From assembly GCF_023715505.1 (NCBI RefSeq), contig NZ_JAMBOH010000026.1:5692-69691 (forward strand): a stretch of DNA of 64,000 bases. The letters are read 5' to 3'. The translations under genes were made by a program, and so were the position numbers. Position 1 is the first letter of the stretch, and every line of letters starts with the position of its first letter. Shown one piece after another: positions 45,454 to 54,690 of this stretch. This DNA comes from Neobacillus cucumis. GTDB taxonomy: Bacteria; Bacillota; Bacilli; Bacillales_B; DSM-18226. The notes below the pieces were generated by a model, which saw only the letters and a list, made by a program, of their open reading frames with translations, ran no database searches and was not told the origin of the DNA.

Positions 45454-45742
45454 CGTTAGCCACCTCCAATGCTTGTGATAATCGTAATGTTACAACTCCT
45501 GGAGTTGCACCGAAATCATTAATCTTAATCATTGCTGAAACATCATGCTGTGAAAAAAATCTCTCTAAAACGGAGCTCCATGTTTCTTTAAACCCCGTTG
45601 TACCAGTACGTACAAGTACTTCTGTATATGTCCCTTCTAAAGGTTCCATCAAAATTTCCAAATCTCCAGATCCAACCACACCCACATGTGAAATTGAATT
45701 CAATTTTTTTGTTGCAGGAAAACGAAACATTAATTTTTCCAA
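45431..45742 (-). CDS. mdcC: Malonate decarboxylase acyl carrier protein MdcC
   Basis: A 103-residue delta subunit. The true start is TTG 45742, with aaggagg eight bases upstream; the longer frame overlaps mdcB. Ser25 in HVGVVGSGDLEILMEP is at the position that carries the dephospho-CoA-like prosthetic group in the family. The C-terminus (DFGATPGVVTLRLSQALE) is also conserved. It follows mdcB by 13 bp and shares its 3' end with the start of the mdcDE gene. Confidence 0.9.
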   Translation of the reverse strand: MEKLMFRFPATKKLNSISHVGVVGSGDLEILMEPLEGTYTEVLVRTGTTGFKETWSSVLERFFSQHDVSAMIKINDFGATPGVVTLRLSQALEVANDARYVKK

Positions 45743-45755
45743 ATTGGCGCCCTCC

Positions 45756-46634
45756 TTATTTTCTAATGAGCGAGTACTTTTTGAACCCCCATAAATGGCT
45801 TGTGTTATTTTTATAGAGATAATCAAGGAATAATGTAGCCGCAAGCAAATCGGCACTCCCACCTGGGGAAGCATTGCACTTAATTAAGAATTGACTAAGT
45901 TCCTCTAAAACCTTCCGGCCGGTCTGTGTCCAAACTCCACCTAATAGTAGGATTTCTGAAGCAAGTTCCTTGGTAGCGGTCAAGCTTCGAGCCCCTCCCC
46001 GATGTAAAATACATGTGTCATCAAGACTTGCCATAAGTGCAATTAAGGTATTCAGCCTGCATAGGTCCTCTTTGATGCCCCTTCTCCTCGAATCATAAAG
46101 AACAGGTAAAGATATGTTTCTTAAATGTGGGAACCCCTGCTGAGCTTCCCCAAGTGCTCCATTCACTCCATATTTTTCTTTTACTCTTTTACCATTCGTT
46201 ATTTGTTGTGGCAAGTTCCGATCCGTGAAGAGGGCAAGGTTTCCTGCGGTTTTAGCAATATGGTCCAAAGATGTCTCTCCTGGGTTCATGGCAGCGCTTG
46301 AAATAAGCAGGCCCAACGCCCAGATAGCACCTTTGTGTGTATTCACACCCCCAGTAGCTTGGAACATATCGATTTCCCCTTGGCGCCCGATAGCAGCAAT
46401 CTCTTCCCTTAATTCCTGGGAAGGGACCCTTCCATAGCTTACCTTCGCAATTTCTCTGAACGCCGGTTCTAAAGATTCTGCTGATTTAATCATTAATTCA
46501 ATCGACATATCGTGATGAGAACCTGTGCTTTCTTTGTCAACAAGACCTGGCTTCGGCGTCAGTTCTGCCTCCTCAATCAGCGCTTCCACTGCTAAAAACG
46601 CAAGATTCTCTGTGTAGGTTTGTAATTTTTCCAT
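45756..46634 (-). CDS. mdcB: Triphosphoribosyl-dephospho-CoA synthase MdcB
   Basis: A 292-residue CitG/MdcB-type enzyme that makes the prosthetic-group precursor from ATP and dephospho-CoA. ATG 46634 is chosen (aggag seven bases upstream); the longer frame would overlap the mdcA end. Hallmarks are ELTPKPGLVDKESTGSHHDM, GGVNTHKGAIWALGLL and LMASLDDTCILHRGG. It lies between mdcA (13-bp gap) and mdcC. Confidence 0.92.
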   Translation of the reverse strand: MEKLQTYTENLAFLAVEALIEEAELTPKPGLVDKESTGSHHDMSIELMIKSAESLEPAFREIAKVSYGRVPSQELREEIAAIGRQGEIDMFQATGGVNTHKGAIWALGLLISSAAMNPGETSLDHIAKTAGNLALFTDRNLPQQITNGKRVKEKYGVNGALGEAQQGFPHLRNISLPVLYDSRRRGIKEDLCRLNTLIALMASLDDTCILHRGGARSLTATKELASEILLLGGVWTQTGRKVLEELSQFLIKCNASPGGSADLLAATLFLDYLYKNNTSHLWGFKKYSLIRK

Positions 46635-46647
46635 TTGACTGCTCCTG

Positions 46648-48294
46648 TTACCAGCTTCGGAATTTAGCAGGTGGTTCATATAAACCATCTGACCATTCCA
46701 CCAGCTCTTCTACATTTTTAGCAGCAAGCAAGGAACGCTTTGCATCGGTTCTTCTAATCCCAAGATCCTCAGGGAGGGCAATTAGTCCTTCCCTTCTCAA
46801 CTTATCCGTTTTTCTAACGTCATGTTCAAGCCCAATCGGAGTAACGCCTGCGATTGCTGCAATTGCCTGCCTGCGTTCTTCCATGCTGTTCGCCTTATAT
46901 AAATAGGCAATCCCATCTTCTGTCACAATATGTGTGACGTCTTCACCATAAATCATGACAGGTGCAGTTGCGAGATTTGCATCATTTTTTACAACCAATG
47001 CATCTAAAGATTCAACAAACACCGGTTTATTTCCGTTTTGGAAGGTTTCTACTACCTGGACTACCAGCTTTTTCCCGCGTGCAAGCGGATGATTATTTGT
47101 CTTCATGTCCAGCCACGCCTCGGAAGAATGTCTCCTTCCACCTGGGTCATGTCCCATATTTGGTGCCCCTCCGAACCCTGCAAGCCTCCCGCGGGTAACA
47201 GTTGAAGAATTTCCGTAAGCGTCGATTTGCAGACTTGATCCTACGAACAGATCGACAGCATATTGCCCTGCCAGCTGGCATAATGTCCGGTTTGAGCGTA
47301 AACTTCCATCACGGCCTGTAAAAAATACATCCCTTCTTGAGGCCACATATTTTTCCATTCCAACTTCTCCACCAAAACAATGGACACTCTCTACCCAGCC
47401 GCTTTCGATTGCGGGAATCAAAGTGGGATGCGGATTTAACGCCCAGTGTTTGCAGATCTTGCCTTTAAGCCCAAGCTTTTCTCCATATGTAGGAAGTAAC
47501 AACTCCACAGCAGCGGTATTATAGCCAATTCCATGATTCAACGACTTCACCTGATGCTTTTCATATATACCACGGATAATCATCATCGCTTGAAGCACCT
47601 GGATATCTGTAATATGGCGCGGATCACGGGTAAACAGAGGCTCAAGTTGATACGGCTTGTCAGCAACTACAACGTAATCAATCCATGAACCAGGTATGTC
47701 AACACGCGGAAGTTCATCCACTAGTTCATTCACCTGCGCAATGACAATCCCATCACGAAAAGCTGCTGCTTCAACCAATGTTGGAGTTTCTTCTGTATTC
47801 GGTCCTGTGTATAAATTACCGACAGCATCGGCTTTGTCAGCAGCCACCAGCGCAACTGATGGGATCAAGTCGATAAACAACCTTCCATACAACTCTATAT
47901 AAGTATGGATCTCACCCATTGTAAGTTTCCCATCCTCAACCATTTGTGCAATCCGAAGACTTTGCGGGCCGGCGTAAGAAAAATCTACTTTTTTAGCAAT
48001 TCCATATTCAAATAAATCCAAATGCTCAGGCCGGGATATACTCGACATAATCATATGCAAATCATATAATTTTCCCGGGTCTGCTTTGGCAAGGGCTGAT
48101 GACAGGAAGGATGCCTGCTTCTGATTGTTTCCTTCTAGAGCAACGCGGTCACCAGGTCGGATTAAGGTTTCAAGCGCCTGAACAATTTTGTTTGTAGGAA
48201 TAATTCGGCTGCTCGTTATGTCTTTCATTTTCTCCATTCTTTTTTCTTTTGCCTCTAATCGTTTTTTCCAAGAGTGTTTTTTTATTGCCTGCAT
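46648..48294 (-). CDS. mdcA: Malonate decarboxylase alpha subunit MdcA
   Basis: A 548-residue acetyl-S-ACP:malonate ACP transferase, which exchanges acetate for malonate on the carrier. It is the large CoA-transferase-like subunit, with GDRVALEGNNQKQASFLS, GPNTEETPTLVEAAAFRDG, the Gly-rich KSLNHGIGYNTAAVELLLP, and SLQIDAYGNSSTVTRGRLAGF. The length is typical of MdcA. The gene lies between mdcH and mdcB. Confidence 0.94.
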   Translation of the reverse strand: MQAIKKHSWKKRLEAKEKRMEKMKDITSSRIIPTNKIVQALETLIRPGDRVALEGNNQKQASFLSSALAKADPGKLYDLHMIMSSISRPEHLDLFEYGIAKKVDFSYAGPQSLRIAQMVEDGKLTMGEIHTYIELYGRLFIDLIPSVALVAADKADAVGNLYTGPNTEETPTLVEAAAFRDGIVIAQVNELVDELPRVDIPGSWIDYVVVADKPYQLEPLFTRDPRHITDIQVLQAMMIIRGIYEKHQVKSLNHGIGYNTAAVELLLPTYGEKLGLKGKICKHWALNPHPTLIPAIESGWVESVHCFGGEVGMEKYVASRRDVFFTGRDGSLRSNRTLCQLAGQYAVDLFVGSSLQIDAYGNSSTVTRGRLAGFGGAPNMGHDPGGRRHSSEAWLDMKTNNHPLARGKKLVVQVVETFQNGNKPVFVESLDALVVKNDANLATAPVMIYGEDVTHIVTEDGIAYLYKANSMEERRQAIAAIAGVTPIGLEHDVRKTDKLRREGLIALPEDLGIRRTDAKRSLLAAKNVEELVEWSDGLYEPPAKFRSW

Positions 48295-48331
48295 TTCCTG
48301 CTATCCCCTTTCTCCTATCAATCTTTTATAC

Positions 48332-49270
48332 TTAAGAATGTTCAGAACAGAAACGCCTGGCCAAAACCAAACAATTTCCAAACCCGTTTTCATCCACAGA
48401 AAGAGAACGGGCACCAGGTAGAGCTTTTTTGGATAAACTGGTAAGAACATTTCCAGGAGGCATCTCAATAAAAAGCCTTGTTCCGTGCTCACAAAGGATG
48501 GAAGAAATATTATGCCACATAACTGGATGGGAAACGTTAAAGGCAAGATCCTCCCTTACCTGTTCCGGCGATCTTAAAAGCCTTGCTGTCCGGTTACAAG
48601 CATATGGAATGACTGGCTGTCTAAATTTAATTTTTGACAATTCCTCATGTAAAGAACTAGAAACTGAGTTTAGTAATGAGCAATGGGATGGTATATTCAC
48701 ATTTAGAAATTCCGCTGTTCTTGCCCCACTAGTAGAGGCACGGTCAATGACTTTGTGTAGTGCAGTAATAGAACCTGCAAGCGTGATTTGATCCGGAGCA
48801 TTGACATTTGCCGCGTATACAGGTTCTGCCACTGTAAAACAAGAATTTGCTAGTTCTTTTACTGTCTTTTCATCCATTCCTGTAATGACACCCATTCCGT
48901 AGCCGCTAGGAAAGGCCTGTTCCATTAGCTGCCCTCTTAGCTTTATCATTTTTAAAGCATCAGCAAACCCAATGGCCCTACATGCAACGGCTGCACTATA
49001 AGCACCTGCGGAATGACCTGCCACAATATGGGGATAGATCCCTTCGGCTTCAAATACTTTTAAGATAGCAACAGAGGAAACAAGCAGGCTGATTTGAACA
49101 GATACGGTCGATGTCAAAGCTTCATTGGAATTAAAATTGTAAACGCTTTCTCTAAGTGCCTCCGTAGCTTCTTGCAGAACAGCCTCAACTGCAGGATGTT
49201 CAGGTAGTTTTTGAAGCATATTCGGCTTTTGAGTACCTTGGCCAGGAAATAAGAATGCGAGTTTCACCAA
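48332..49270 (-). CDS. mdcH: Malonyl-CoA:ACP transacylase MdcH (malonate decarboxylase epsilon)
   Basis: A 312-residue FabD-like acyltransferase that primes the carrier with malonyl from malonyl-CoA. It has LAFLFPGQGTQ at the N-terminus, the active-site Ser in AGHSAGAYSAAVACR (about residue 92), and the catalytic His in NVNIPSHCSLLN. Genes of this type in mdc clusters are MdcH rather than the fatty-acid FabD. It starts TTG or the adjacent GTG after aaggtgg. Being first after the regulator gene is unusual; it is often last. Confidence 0.9.
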   Translation of the reverse strand: MVKLAFLFPGQGTQKPNMLQKLPEHPAVEAVLQEATEALRESVYNFNSNEALTSTVSVQISLLVSSVAILKVFEAEGIYPHIVAGHSAGAYSAAVACRAIGFADALKMIKLRGQLMEQAFPSGYGMGVITGMDEKTVKELANSCFTVAEPVYAANVNAPDQITLAGSITALHKVIDRASTSGARTAEFLNVNIPSHCSLLNSVSSSLHEELSKIKFRQPVIPYACNRTARLLRSPEQVREDLAFNVSHPVMWHNISSILCEHGTRLFIEMPPGNVLTSLSKKALPGARSLSVDENGFGNCLVLARRFCSEHS

Positions 49271-49322
49271 CTTTCACCACCTTGTTTGAAAACTCAACTA
49301 GTCTGATAATCTTGAAAAAAAC

Positions 49323-49982
49323 TTATTTATTTTGTGAAGCTAGCTTTTTCTTCATACTTGAAATGACATCCTCGTTATGACGTTTTAAAAGATTCGTTGC
49401 TTCCTCGATGTTTTCTTCTCTCAAAAATTTGATTAACATTTGATGTTCTCTAACAGACTTTTCAATATTTCCATCGTTCGCAAATGATAGGCTTTGGATT
49501 CTTAGCAGCGGCCATCCAAGCCTTGAATACATCGTTTTAATGGTCTCACTTTTACTCATTTCCACAAGTGTCATATGGAAAGAGTGATTTAGTTGAGTAT
49601 ATTGATGAACTTCCGTCTTATCCTTCATTTCTTCTAAAATATCAGCCATTTTTTGCAGATCCGCTTGGTCTATTTCGTTTCGACCAATACGTTCAATGGC
49701 CATCATTTCAAGCATGTTACGTATTTCGAGAAGATCATATATCTCATTCTCCGTATATTCTTTGACCACGGCCCCTTTTCTTGGAATTCTTTCCACAAGG
49801 CCTTCTATGGAAAGTAGATAAATAGCTTCCCTAACAGGAGCGCGGCTAGTACCGTACTCTTCTGCATAAATATGTTCGATTAGTTTATCCCCAGGGATTA
49901 GTTCCCCCTTAATAATTTGATCTGTAATATGTTCAGCAATATGATTTGATAATGCATTTTGAGTAAATTTATTCGTTTTCAT
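49323..49982 (-). CDS. GntR family (FCD) transcriptional regulator of the malonate genes
   Basis: A 219-residue FadR-subfamily regulator. The start at ATG 49982 has ggagga nine bases upstream. The N-terminal winged helix has GELIPGDKLIEHIYAEEYG and SRAPVREAIYLLSIEGL. The all-helical FCD effector domain follows with EIYDLLEIRNMLEMMAIERI and HSFHMTLVEMSKSETIK. It lies 52 bp ahead of mdcH in the same orientation and is divergent from madL. Two matching palindromes in that divergent space are likely its operators. It probably responds to malonate or malonyl-CoA. Confidence 0.9.
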   Translation of the reverse strand: MKTNKFTQNALSNHIAEHITDQIIKGELIPGDKLIEHIYAEEYGTSRAPVREAIYLLSIEGLVERIPRKGAVVKEYTENEIYDLLEIRNMLEMMAIERIGRNEIDQADLQKMADILEEMKDKTEVHQYTQLNHSFHMTLVEMSKSETIKTMYSRLGWPLLRIQSLSFANDGNIEKSVREHQMLIKFLREENIEEATNLLKRHNEDVISSMKKKLASQNK

Positions 49983-50010
49983 GACGAAGTCTCCTCCAAT
50001 CATTTTTTAA

Positions 50011-50022
50011 ATAGTCGACTGT
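50011..50022. promoter_or_regulatory. Probable GntR operator, site 1
   Basis: atagtcgactgt matches 11 of 12 bases of the perfect palindrome at 50127-50138. It lies 29 bp upstream of the GntR gene start. Confidence 0.7.
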
Positions 50023-50126
50023 CGATTTTTATTATAGCCCCAGCGCACGTAGATTTCAATATATTTAGAAAATTAAAAAAAGATTGACATTTTATTTTCT
50101 CACGATTTATTATGAGTTTTAGGAAT

Positions 50127-50138
50127 ACAGTCGACTGT
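50127..50138. promoter_or_regulatory. Probable GntR operator, site 2
   Basis: acagtcgactgt is a perfect 12-bp palindrome 125 bp before madL, centred 116 bp from site 1. It has the size and symmetry of FCD-type GntR operators. Confidence 0.7.
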
Positions 50139-50262
50139 TGATTCTCTGTTTTGCAAACGCTTTCCTTTGTTTCAATTTTCTTCTCAGTACAGACATACGT
50201 AAAATTGTTCTGTTCGCTTTTCGTTTTATGCCTTAAAGAAAAAATTGAAAAGGAGAAATTGC

Positions 50263-50673
50263 ATGATTATTTTTGGGGTCGCAATATTATCTATTTGCTT
50301 TTTATCCGGGGTGTTTTTTGGAGATCTCTTAGGACACATACTTGGAATTGACGCAAATGTTGGCGGTGTGGGTTTTGCTATGCTTATGCTGATACTACTT
50401 GTGGAGTACTTTAAAAAGAAAGATAAGCTTAACAAACAGACACAAGAAGGACTAGCTTTTTGGAGTGGAATGTATATTCCGATTGTTATTGCCATGTCAG
50501 CACAGCAAAATGTGGTTGCGGCCCTAGATGGAGGGTTTTTGGCTATTGTTGCTGGAGTAGCTGTAGTGGTGATTAGCTGGGCCGTTGTTCCTCTTTTAAG
50601 CAAGGGTGGCCAGGCAGAGATTCTTGAAATCGATGTGAATGGAGGCGAGCAGGGTGTTAGAAATATTAGGTAA
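50263..50673 (+). CDS. madL: Malonate transporter subunit MadL
   Basis: A 136-residue membrane protein, the small subunit of the MadLM malonate carrier first described in Malonomonas rubra as sodium-dependent. ATG 50263 has aaggag eight bases upstream. Four hydrophobic segments are visible, starting with IIFGVAILSICFLSGVFFG and ending with GFLAIVAGVAVVVISWAVVP. The motif LGIDANVGGVGFAMLML is typical. Its end overlaps madM by 20 bases. Confidence 0.9.
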   Translation: MIIFGVAILSICFLSGVFFGDLLGHILGIDANVGGVGFAMLMLILLVEYFKKKDKLNKQTQEGLAFWSGMYIPIVIAMSAQQNVVAALDGGFLAIVAGVAVVVISWAVVPLLSKGGQAEILEIDVNGGEQGVRNIR

Positions 50674-51418
50674 TATTCTGGAAAATAATGGGTTAATTGT
50701 TGCTTTTGCCATTGTTGGCTTAACTATGTATCTCTCTTATTTTATCTCTAACAAATTAACCAGAGGTCGCATCCATGGGTCTGCTATTGCCATTACCCTT
50801 GGTCTTGTCCTCGCTTACATCGGCGGAGTGGTTACCGGAGGAGAAAAAGGGTTATCGGACATTACCCTTTTTTCTGGAATTGGGCTAATGGGCGGCGGTA
50901 TGCTTAGGGACTTTGCTATTGTTGCTACCGCCTTTGGGGCCAATTTTAGTGAAATTAAGAAGGCTGGTGTAAACGGGGTCTTATCCTTATTTGTAGGCGT
51001 GGTTCTCTCTTTTGTCGTCGGTGTCATTATTGCACTTGCTTTTGGATACAGAGATGCGATTAGCTTAACGACCATTGGTGCCGGCACGGCTACATACATC
51101 GTAGGACCAGTAACAGGATCTGCCATTGGTGCAAGTTCCGAAGTTATCACTCTTAGCATCGCAGCAGGACTGGTAAAGTCGATCTTGACCATGATAGGCA
51201 CACCATTTATTGCAAAATATATTGGATTAAATAACCCGCGTACTGCCATGGTATATGGCGGAATCATGGGAACAACGAGTGGAGTAGCAGGGGGATTGGC
51301 CGCAACAGATCCAAAACTTGTTCCTTATGGAGCGGTTACGGCTACTTTTTATACTGGCCTAGGCTGCTTACTTGCCCCATCTGTTCTATTTTTACTGACA
51401 AAGGCCATTTTTGCATAA
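50654..51418 (+). CDS. madM: Malonate transporter subunit MadM
   Basis: A 254-residue membrane protein. The start is the GTG at 50654 (LEILGNILENNGLIVAF), with ggagg eight bases upstream; the ATG at 50639 lies ahead of that ribosome site. There are about eight hydrophobic helices. Conserved stretches are GVVTGGEKGLSDITLFSGIG, GAGTATYIVGPVTGSAIGA and GGIMGTTSGVAGGLAATDP. It is translationally coupled to madL and followed by a terminator. It imports malonate for the divergent decarboxylase operon. Confidence 0.92.
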   Translation: MLEILGNILENNGLIVAFAIVGLTMYLSYFISNKLTRGRIHGSAIAITLGLVLAYIGGVVTGGEKGLSDITLFSGIGLMGGGMLRDFAIVATAFGANFSEIKKAGVNGVLSLFVGVVLSFVVGVIIALAFGYRDAISLTTIGAGTATYIVGPVTGSAIGASSEVITLSIAAGLVKSILTMIGTPFIAKYIGLNNPRTAMVYGGIMGTTSGVAGGLAATDPKLVPYGAVTATFYTGLGCLLAPSVLFLLTKAIFA

Positions 51419-51546
51419 AATTAGAACATGTATCCTTCATAAAACTATGTACTTCTAGAGCATTTTTTCTCCCTTATGAATTATTTCATACTTTTAATAA
51501 AACCATGATCGACGAACATATGACTTCAAGCAAACATTATGGTTCC

Positions 51547-51599
51547 TAAGCAATCTTGGTATTTCTGTACTTAACAGGGCTAAGATTGCTTATTTTTTT
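51547..51599 (+). terminator. madLM terminator
   Basis: taagcaatctt pairs with aagattgctta and is followed by ttttttt. Confidence 0.85.
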
Positions 51600-51662
51600 A
51601 AAATCCTTATTCAAGGAAAATATCTACCTTTAAAATCAATAGAAAAAACAATTTTTCCGTTA

Positions 51663-52598
51663 TCACTTTATAACTACAATTAAAAACGGCAAAATTATAA
51701 AAGAGACAAGTGTGGTCCAGAGTATACACCTAGATACAATATTTGGTGATGCATTAAATTTTTCCGCGAGAATGCCGGCATTAACGGCTACAGGCATACA
51801 CGCTAAAACAAACAGAACCGATTGCAGTATGCCTTTTATTTGCAAGATTGATATACAAATAAAAGCAACGGCCGGAGAAATCAACAAACGAACGGTCATC
51901 CCTGTCCAAAAGGCGGGTTGAGATTTCCATTCGTACCTTGCGATTTTTACACTGGCAATTTGCGCTCCTAATATAGCCATGACAACTGGAGAGTAGGCAT
52001 CTGCAATCATGGAAACCCCTTTCGCGACTCCGCCCGGTAAGGACAGATGTAAGCTGCGAAGGCCAAGTGCTAGAATCGCAGCATATATAGCGGGAAGGGT
52101 AAATACCGTTCGCACCGCGTTTTTTATTGAAAATTGCGAGCGCGCCGCAAAATAAACCCCGATTGTATTGACGATTACCATTTGAATGACAACATAAACA
52201 GATGCCTTTTCGAGCCCTAATTTCCCGAACGCAAGTAATACAAGTGGAAGCCCATAGTTGACACTGTTCGTAAAGGAAGACACCAAGACCAGGGCTGCCT
52301 TTTCATTAGCCTGAAAATGAAGAGGCTTACTTAAACTTGTGGCAATAGCCCAAAGCATAACAAGATTAAGCAAGGAAAACGAAAGGGTATGAGAAATATC
52401 ACTATGAGAAACACGGGCAGTCATTAACGTATCTAATATTATGGCTGGACTTAAATAATATAATGTAAGAGTTAATAATGGCTTGGTGTCAAGCCGTGCA
52501 AATCGGCCAAGGATGGCCCCCGCAATAACCGGTATCGAAAGAGGAACCATCACTTGAAAAAGGGTGGCAATCACAGTTTGAATCAAATCAATAAACAT
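51663..52598 (-). CDS. AEC (auxin efflux carrier) family transporter
   Basis: A 311-residue membrane protein with about ten helices. It opens LFQVMVPLSIPVIAGAILGR and has the split-helix segment YYLSPAIILDTLMTA near residues 47-61. Later SFTNSVNYGLPLVLLAFGK and ACMPVAVNAGILAEKFNASP match the family's two conserved crossover regions. The AEC family includes the malonate carrier MdcF, so next to a malonate cluster this may be a second malonate permease. It is a single gene converging on madLM. The ATG sits right behind gagagg, so TTG 52586 is a possible alternative start. Confidence 0.82.
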   Translation of the reverse strand: MFIDLIQTVIATLFQVMVPLSIPVIAGAILGRFARLDTKPLLTLTLYYLSPAIILDTLMTARVSHSDISHTLSFSLLNLVMLWAIATSLSKPLHFQANEKAALVLVSSFTNSVNYGLPLVLLAFGKLGLEKASVYVVIQMVIVNTIGVYFAARSQFSIKNAVRTVFTLPAIYAAILALGLRSLHLSLPGGVAKGVSMIADAYSPVVMAILGAQIASVKIARYEWKSQPAFWTGMTVRLLISPAVAFICISILQIKGILQSVLFVLACMPVAVNAGILAEKFNASPNIVSRCILWTTLVSFIILPFLIVVIK

Positions 52599-52780
52599 CC
52601 TCTCTACTTTATTATTTTCATGCTACCATTTGCTTAATGGGAATGTCCATTCAAAATTATCAGTGCTCGATGGACTCTAAAATCCACGTTAATCCAAAAA
52701 AAAGCTGCCATAAGACACATTTGCTACTCACTGCCCTGTAGAAATAGTTGACCTTTGATCAAACACTTGTCAAACCGTTT

Positions 52781-53671
52781 CTAATTTGGTTTTAACATTT
52801 GAAGATGATGTTTAAGAACGGTAATATGACTAGGTGTCTTGGTATACACTTCTCCATCCATATCTACATCCTGTTTTTCTTGTGTATGAATGGTGATTGA
52901 TTGTCCAGAGTAATGGTCGATTTCCTGAATTAACTCATGATTCTGAATCGTAATATCTGTGGTGAAAAGTTCTTTCAACAACGTCATGTTTGTATGTTTG
53001 ATAATAAATACATCTGCGAGTCCATCATGATAACTGATTGCATTAAATGGCATCTTCTTTGCTCCTATGTAATTCCCATTGGCTGCAATAATTAATCGCG
53101 CCTCTCCTTCCATTCTCTCCCCATCTATATCTAGTACAAAATGAAATGGATCCATATTTTTCATTGTCCGAATGGCGCTAAGCATATAACTAATCTTACC
53201 GAGATGATCTTTTTCCGTTTGTTTAATATTATTGGAGGTTTCTGCAATCAAACCGGTGCCCCAAAAGTTTAGACAGTAATGGTCATCTACTTTGAGAACA
53301 TCAATTGGCTTGCATTCACCATGTATGATCTGATCTGCAGCTATAGCGATATTCTGGTCAATCATTAAGGACCTTGAAAAATCATTACAGGTCCCAGCAG
53401 GCAGTATACCAATCAAAGGCCGATGATCCAGGTTTGACAATCCGTTGATACATTCATGGACCGTACCATCTCCACCAAGGATAATAACCAAATCAACTTC
53501 CGGTCCATGAAGCTGACAAAGCTCCTTTGCATGGTTGATTCTTTGCGTTTGTACGATCATTAAATTCGAAATACCAGATGACAGAATTGGGACCGAGACC
53601 CCAAGAGCCTGTTTAATATCCTTTTTTCCGGCATTTCCGTTATAAATTAATAGTGCTCGTTCGAAATGCAT
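52781..53671 (-). CDS. Diacylglycerol/lipid kinase family protein (YegS/DagK-like)
   Basis: A 296-residue lipid kinase. ATG 53671 is chosen over the GTG nine bases earlier, which abuts aagga. The catalytic domain has LLIYNGNAGKK, ILGGDGTVHECINGL (nucleotide-binding GGDGT) and LPAGTCNDFSRSL. The C-terminal beta-sandwich ends with QDVDMDGEVYTK. It phosphorylates diacylglycerol or a related lipid at the membrane. It stands alone between the AEC gene and the metallopeptidase-like gene. Confidence 0.9.
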   Translation of the reverse strand: MHFERALLIYNGNAGKKDIKQALGVSVPILSSGISNLMIVQTQRINHAKELCQLHGPEVDLVIILGGDGTVHECINGLSNLDHRPLIGILPAGTCNDFSRSLMIDQNIAIAADQIIHGECKPIDVLKVDDHYCLNFWGTGLIAETSNNIKQTEKDHLGKISYMLSAIRTMKNMDPFHFVLDIDGERMEGEARLIIAANGNYIGAKKMPFNAISYHDGLADVFIIKHTNMTLLKELFTTDITIQNHELIQEIDHYSGQSITIHTQEKQDVDMDGEVYTKTPSHITVLKHHLQMLKPN

Positions 53672-53680
53672 ATCAATCAC

Positions 53681-54000
53681 TTCCTTATTACGATTTTATT
53701 AGTTATATACCCTTTCATTTGTATCCTTCACTTTAAATTCTACTAATCAAAAATTCTTGAAACTTCAATATGATAAAGGGCAGTCCCCGGAATTTCCTCT
53801 TTTGACTATCTAACCATAACTGTGTCATAATATTTGTCCTTTCGGCTTAAAATTACAGTAAGACTTCAAAGTCGTTTTTAAGTGGTGGCCTCTTTTATGA
53901 GATCATTAATTTCACACAGATAATTTTTTAACCAGGATCAAGAATTTCAGTTAAAATGTGGTAAGATGAATCCAAATAGAGAAAAAGGATGGCTAGAAAG
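53681..54000. other. Intergenic gap between divergent genes
   Basis: About 320 bp of AT-rich sequence holding the promoters for the lipid kinase and the HExxH gene. No coding frame, repeat or RNA was recognised. Confidence 0.5.
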
Positions 54001-54387
54001 ATGCAGTTTTTAATTGGCAGACCTGACATCAATAGGTATATGAATGCATTAATTGACATAGTGGAAAGCATGGGAGGAAGAGTACGCTTTTCAACTGAAA
54101 ATCGGGTGAGCTTTAAGCCGGATTTAACGGTGACGGTCCCGCCGGTTGCGGACCAAGAGAACCTATATGCCCTTGCGCATGAGACAGGGCATCTAATTGA
54201 CTACATTGAGGGGAACCTAGATTACGACATGTGGATTTCGAACCGTCCCTATCGTATCAACGCCGAAATGAAGGCATGGGTCAACGCCTATCATCTCCTG
54301 AAAGAAATGGACGCACCGTTAGATCAGTGGGAGCAGCATGTACAGAAGAAACTGTTTACGTATTTTCAATATGAAGAGGTATCATGA
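54001..54387 (+). CDS. Small HExxH protein, ImmA/IrrE-like metallopeptidase candidate
   Basis: A 128-residue protein. ATG 54001 is preferred because aaagga lies eleven bases upstream; ATG 53989 touches that site. It contains LYALAHETGHLIDYIEG with a HExxH zinc-peptidase motif (His61, Glu62, His65). A downstream RINAEMKAWVNAYHLL segment supplies a Glu in the position that serves as third ligand in ImmA-type proteins. It is shorter than most of that family and has no DNA-binding domain. No partner regulator or toxin gene adjoins, so a role in stress or mobile-element control is only suggested. Confidence 0.75.
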   Translation: MQFLIGRPDINRYMNALIDIVESMGGRVRFSTENRVSFKPDLTVTVPPVADQENLYALAHETGHLIDYIEGNLDYDMWISNRPYRINAEMKAWVNAYHLLKEMDAPLDQWEQHVQKKLFTYFQYEEVS

Positions 54388-54516
54388 AAAAGAGAATAGT
54401 TCCCCGATAGCCTCAAGCAGACCAGCTTATCGTTCTTCTAGAAATAATGGTTATGTTTCTAAATTCGTCAATTGTGTAACGTGTAGTATAAGAATATTCG
54501 AAAAAGCTCCAATTTC

Positions 54517-54576
54517 AAAAAAGCCTCTTTTGCTATGTTTGGACTAGCAAAAGAGACTTTCAAATAGGCCTTTTTT
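54517..54576 (+). terminator. Terminator after the HExxH gene
   Basis: Nested stems ttttgcta / tagcaaaa and aaaaaagcct / aggccttttttt enclose a 60-bp region and end in a T-run. The gap 54388-54690 holds nothing else recognised. Confidence 0.7.
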
Positions 54577-54690
54577 ATCCTATTGAGCCAGATTTAATTG
54601 TATTAATTATTTTAATAATCCTTCAATGTCAATCGATCATTAATTTTTTAGCCACTAATATAATAAAGTCCCTACTTACATTGTACTATT

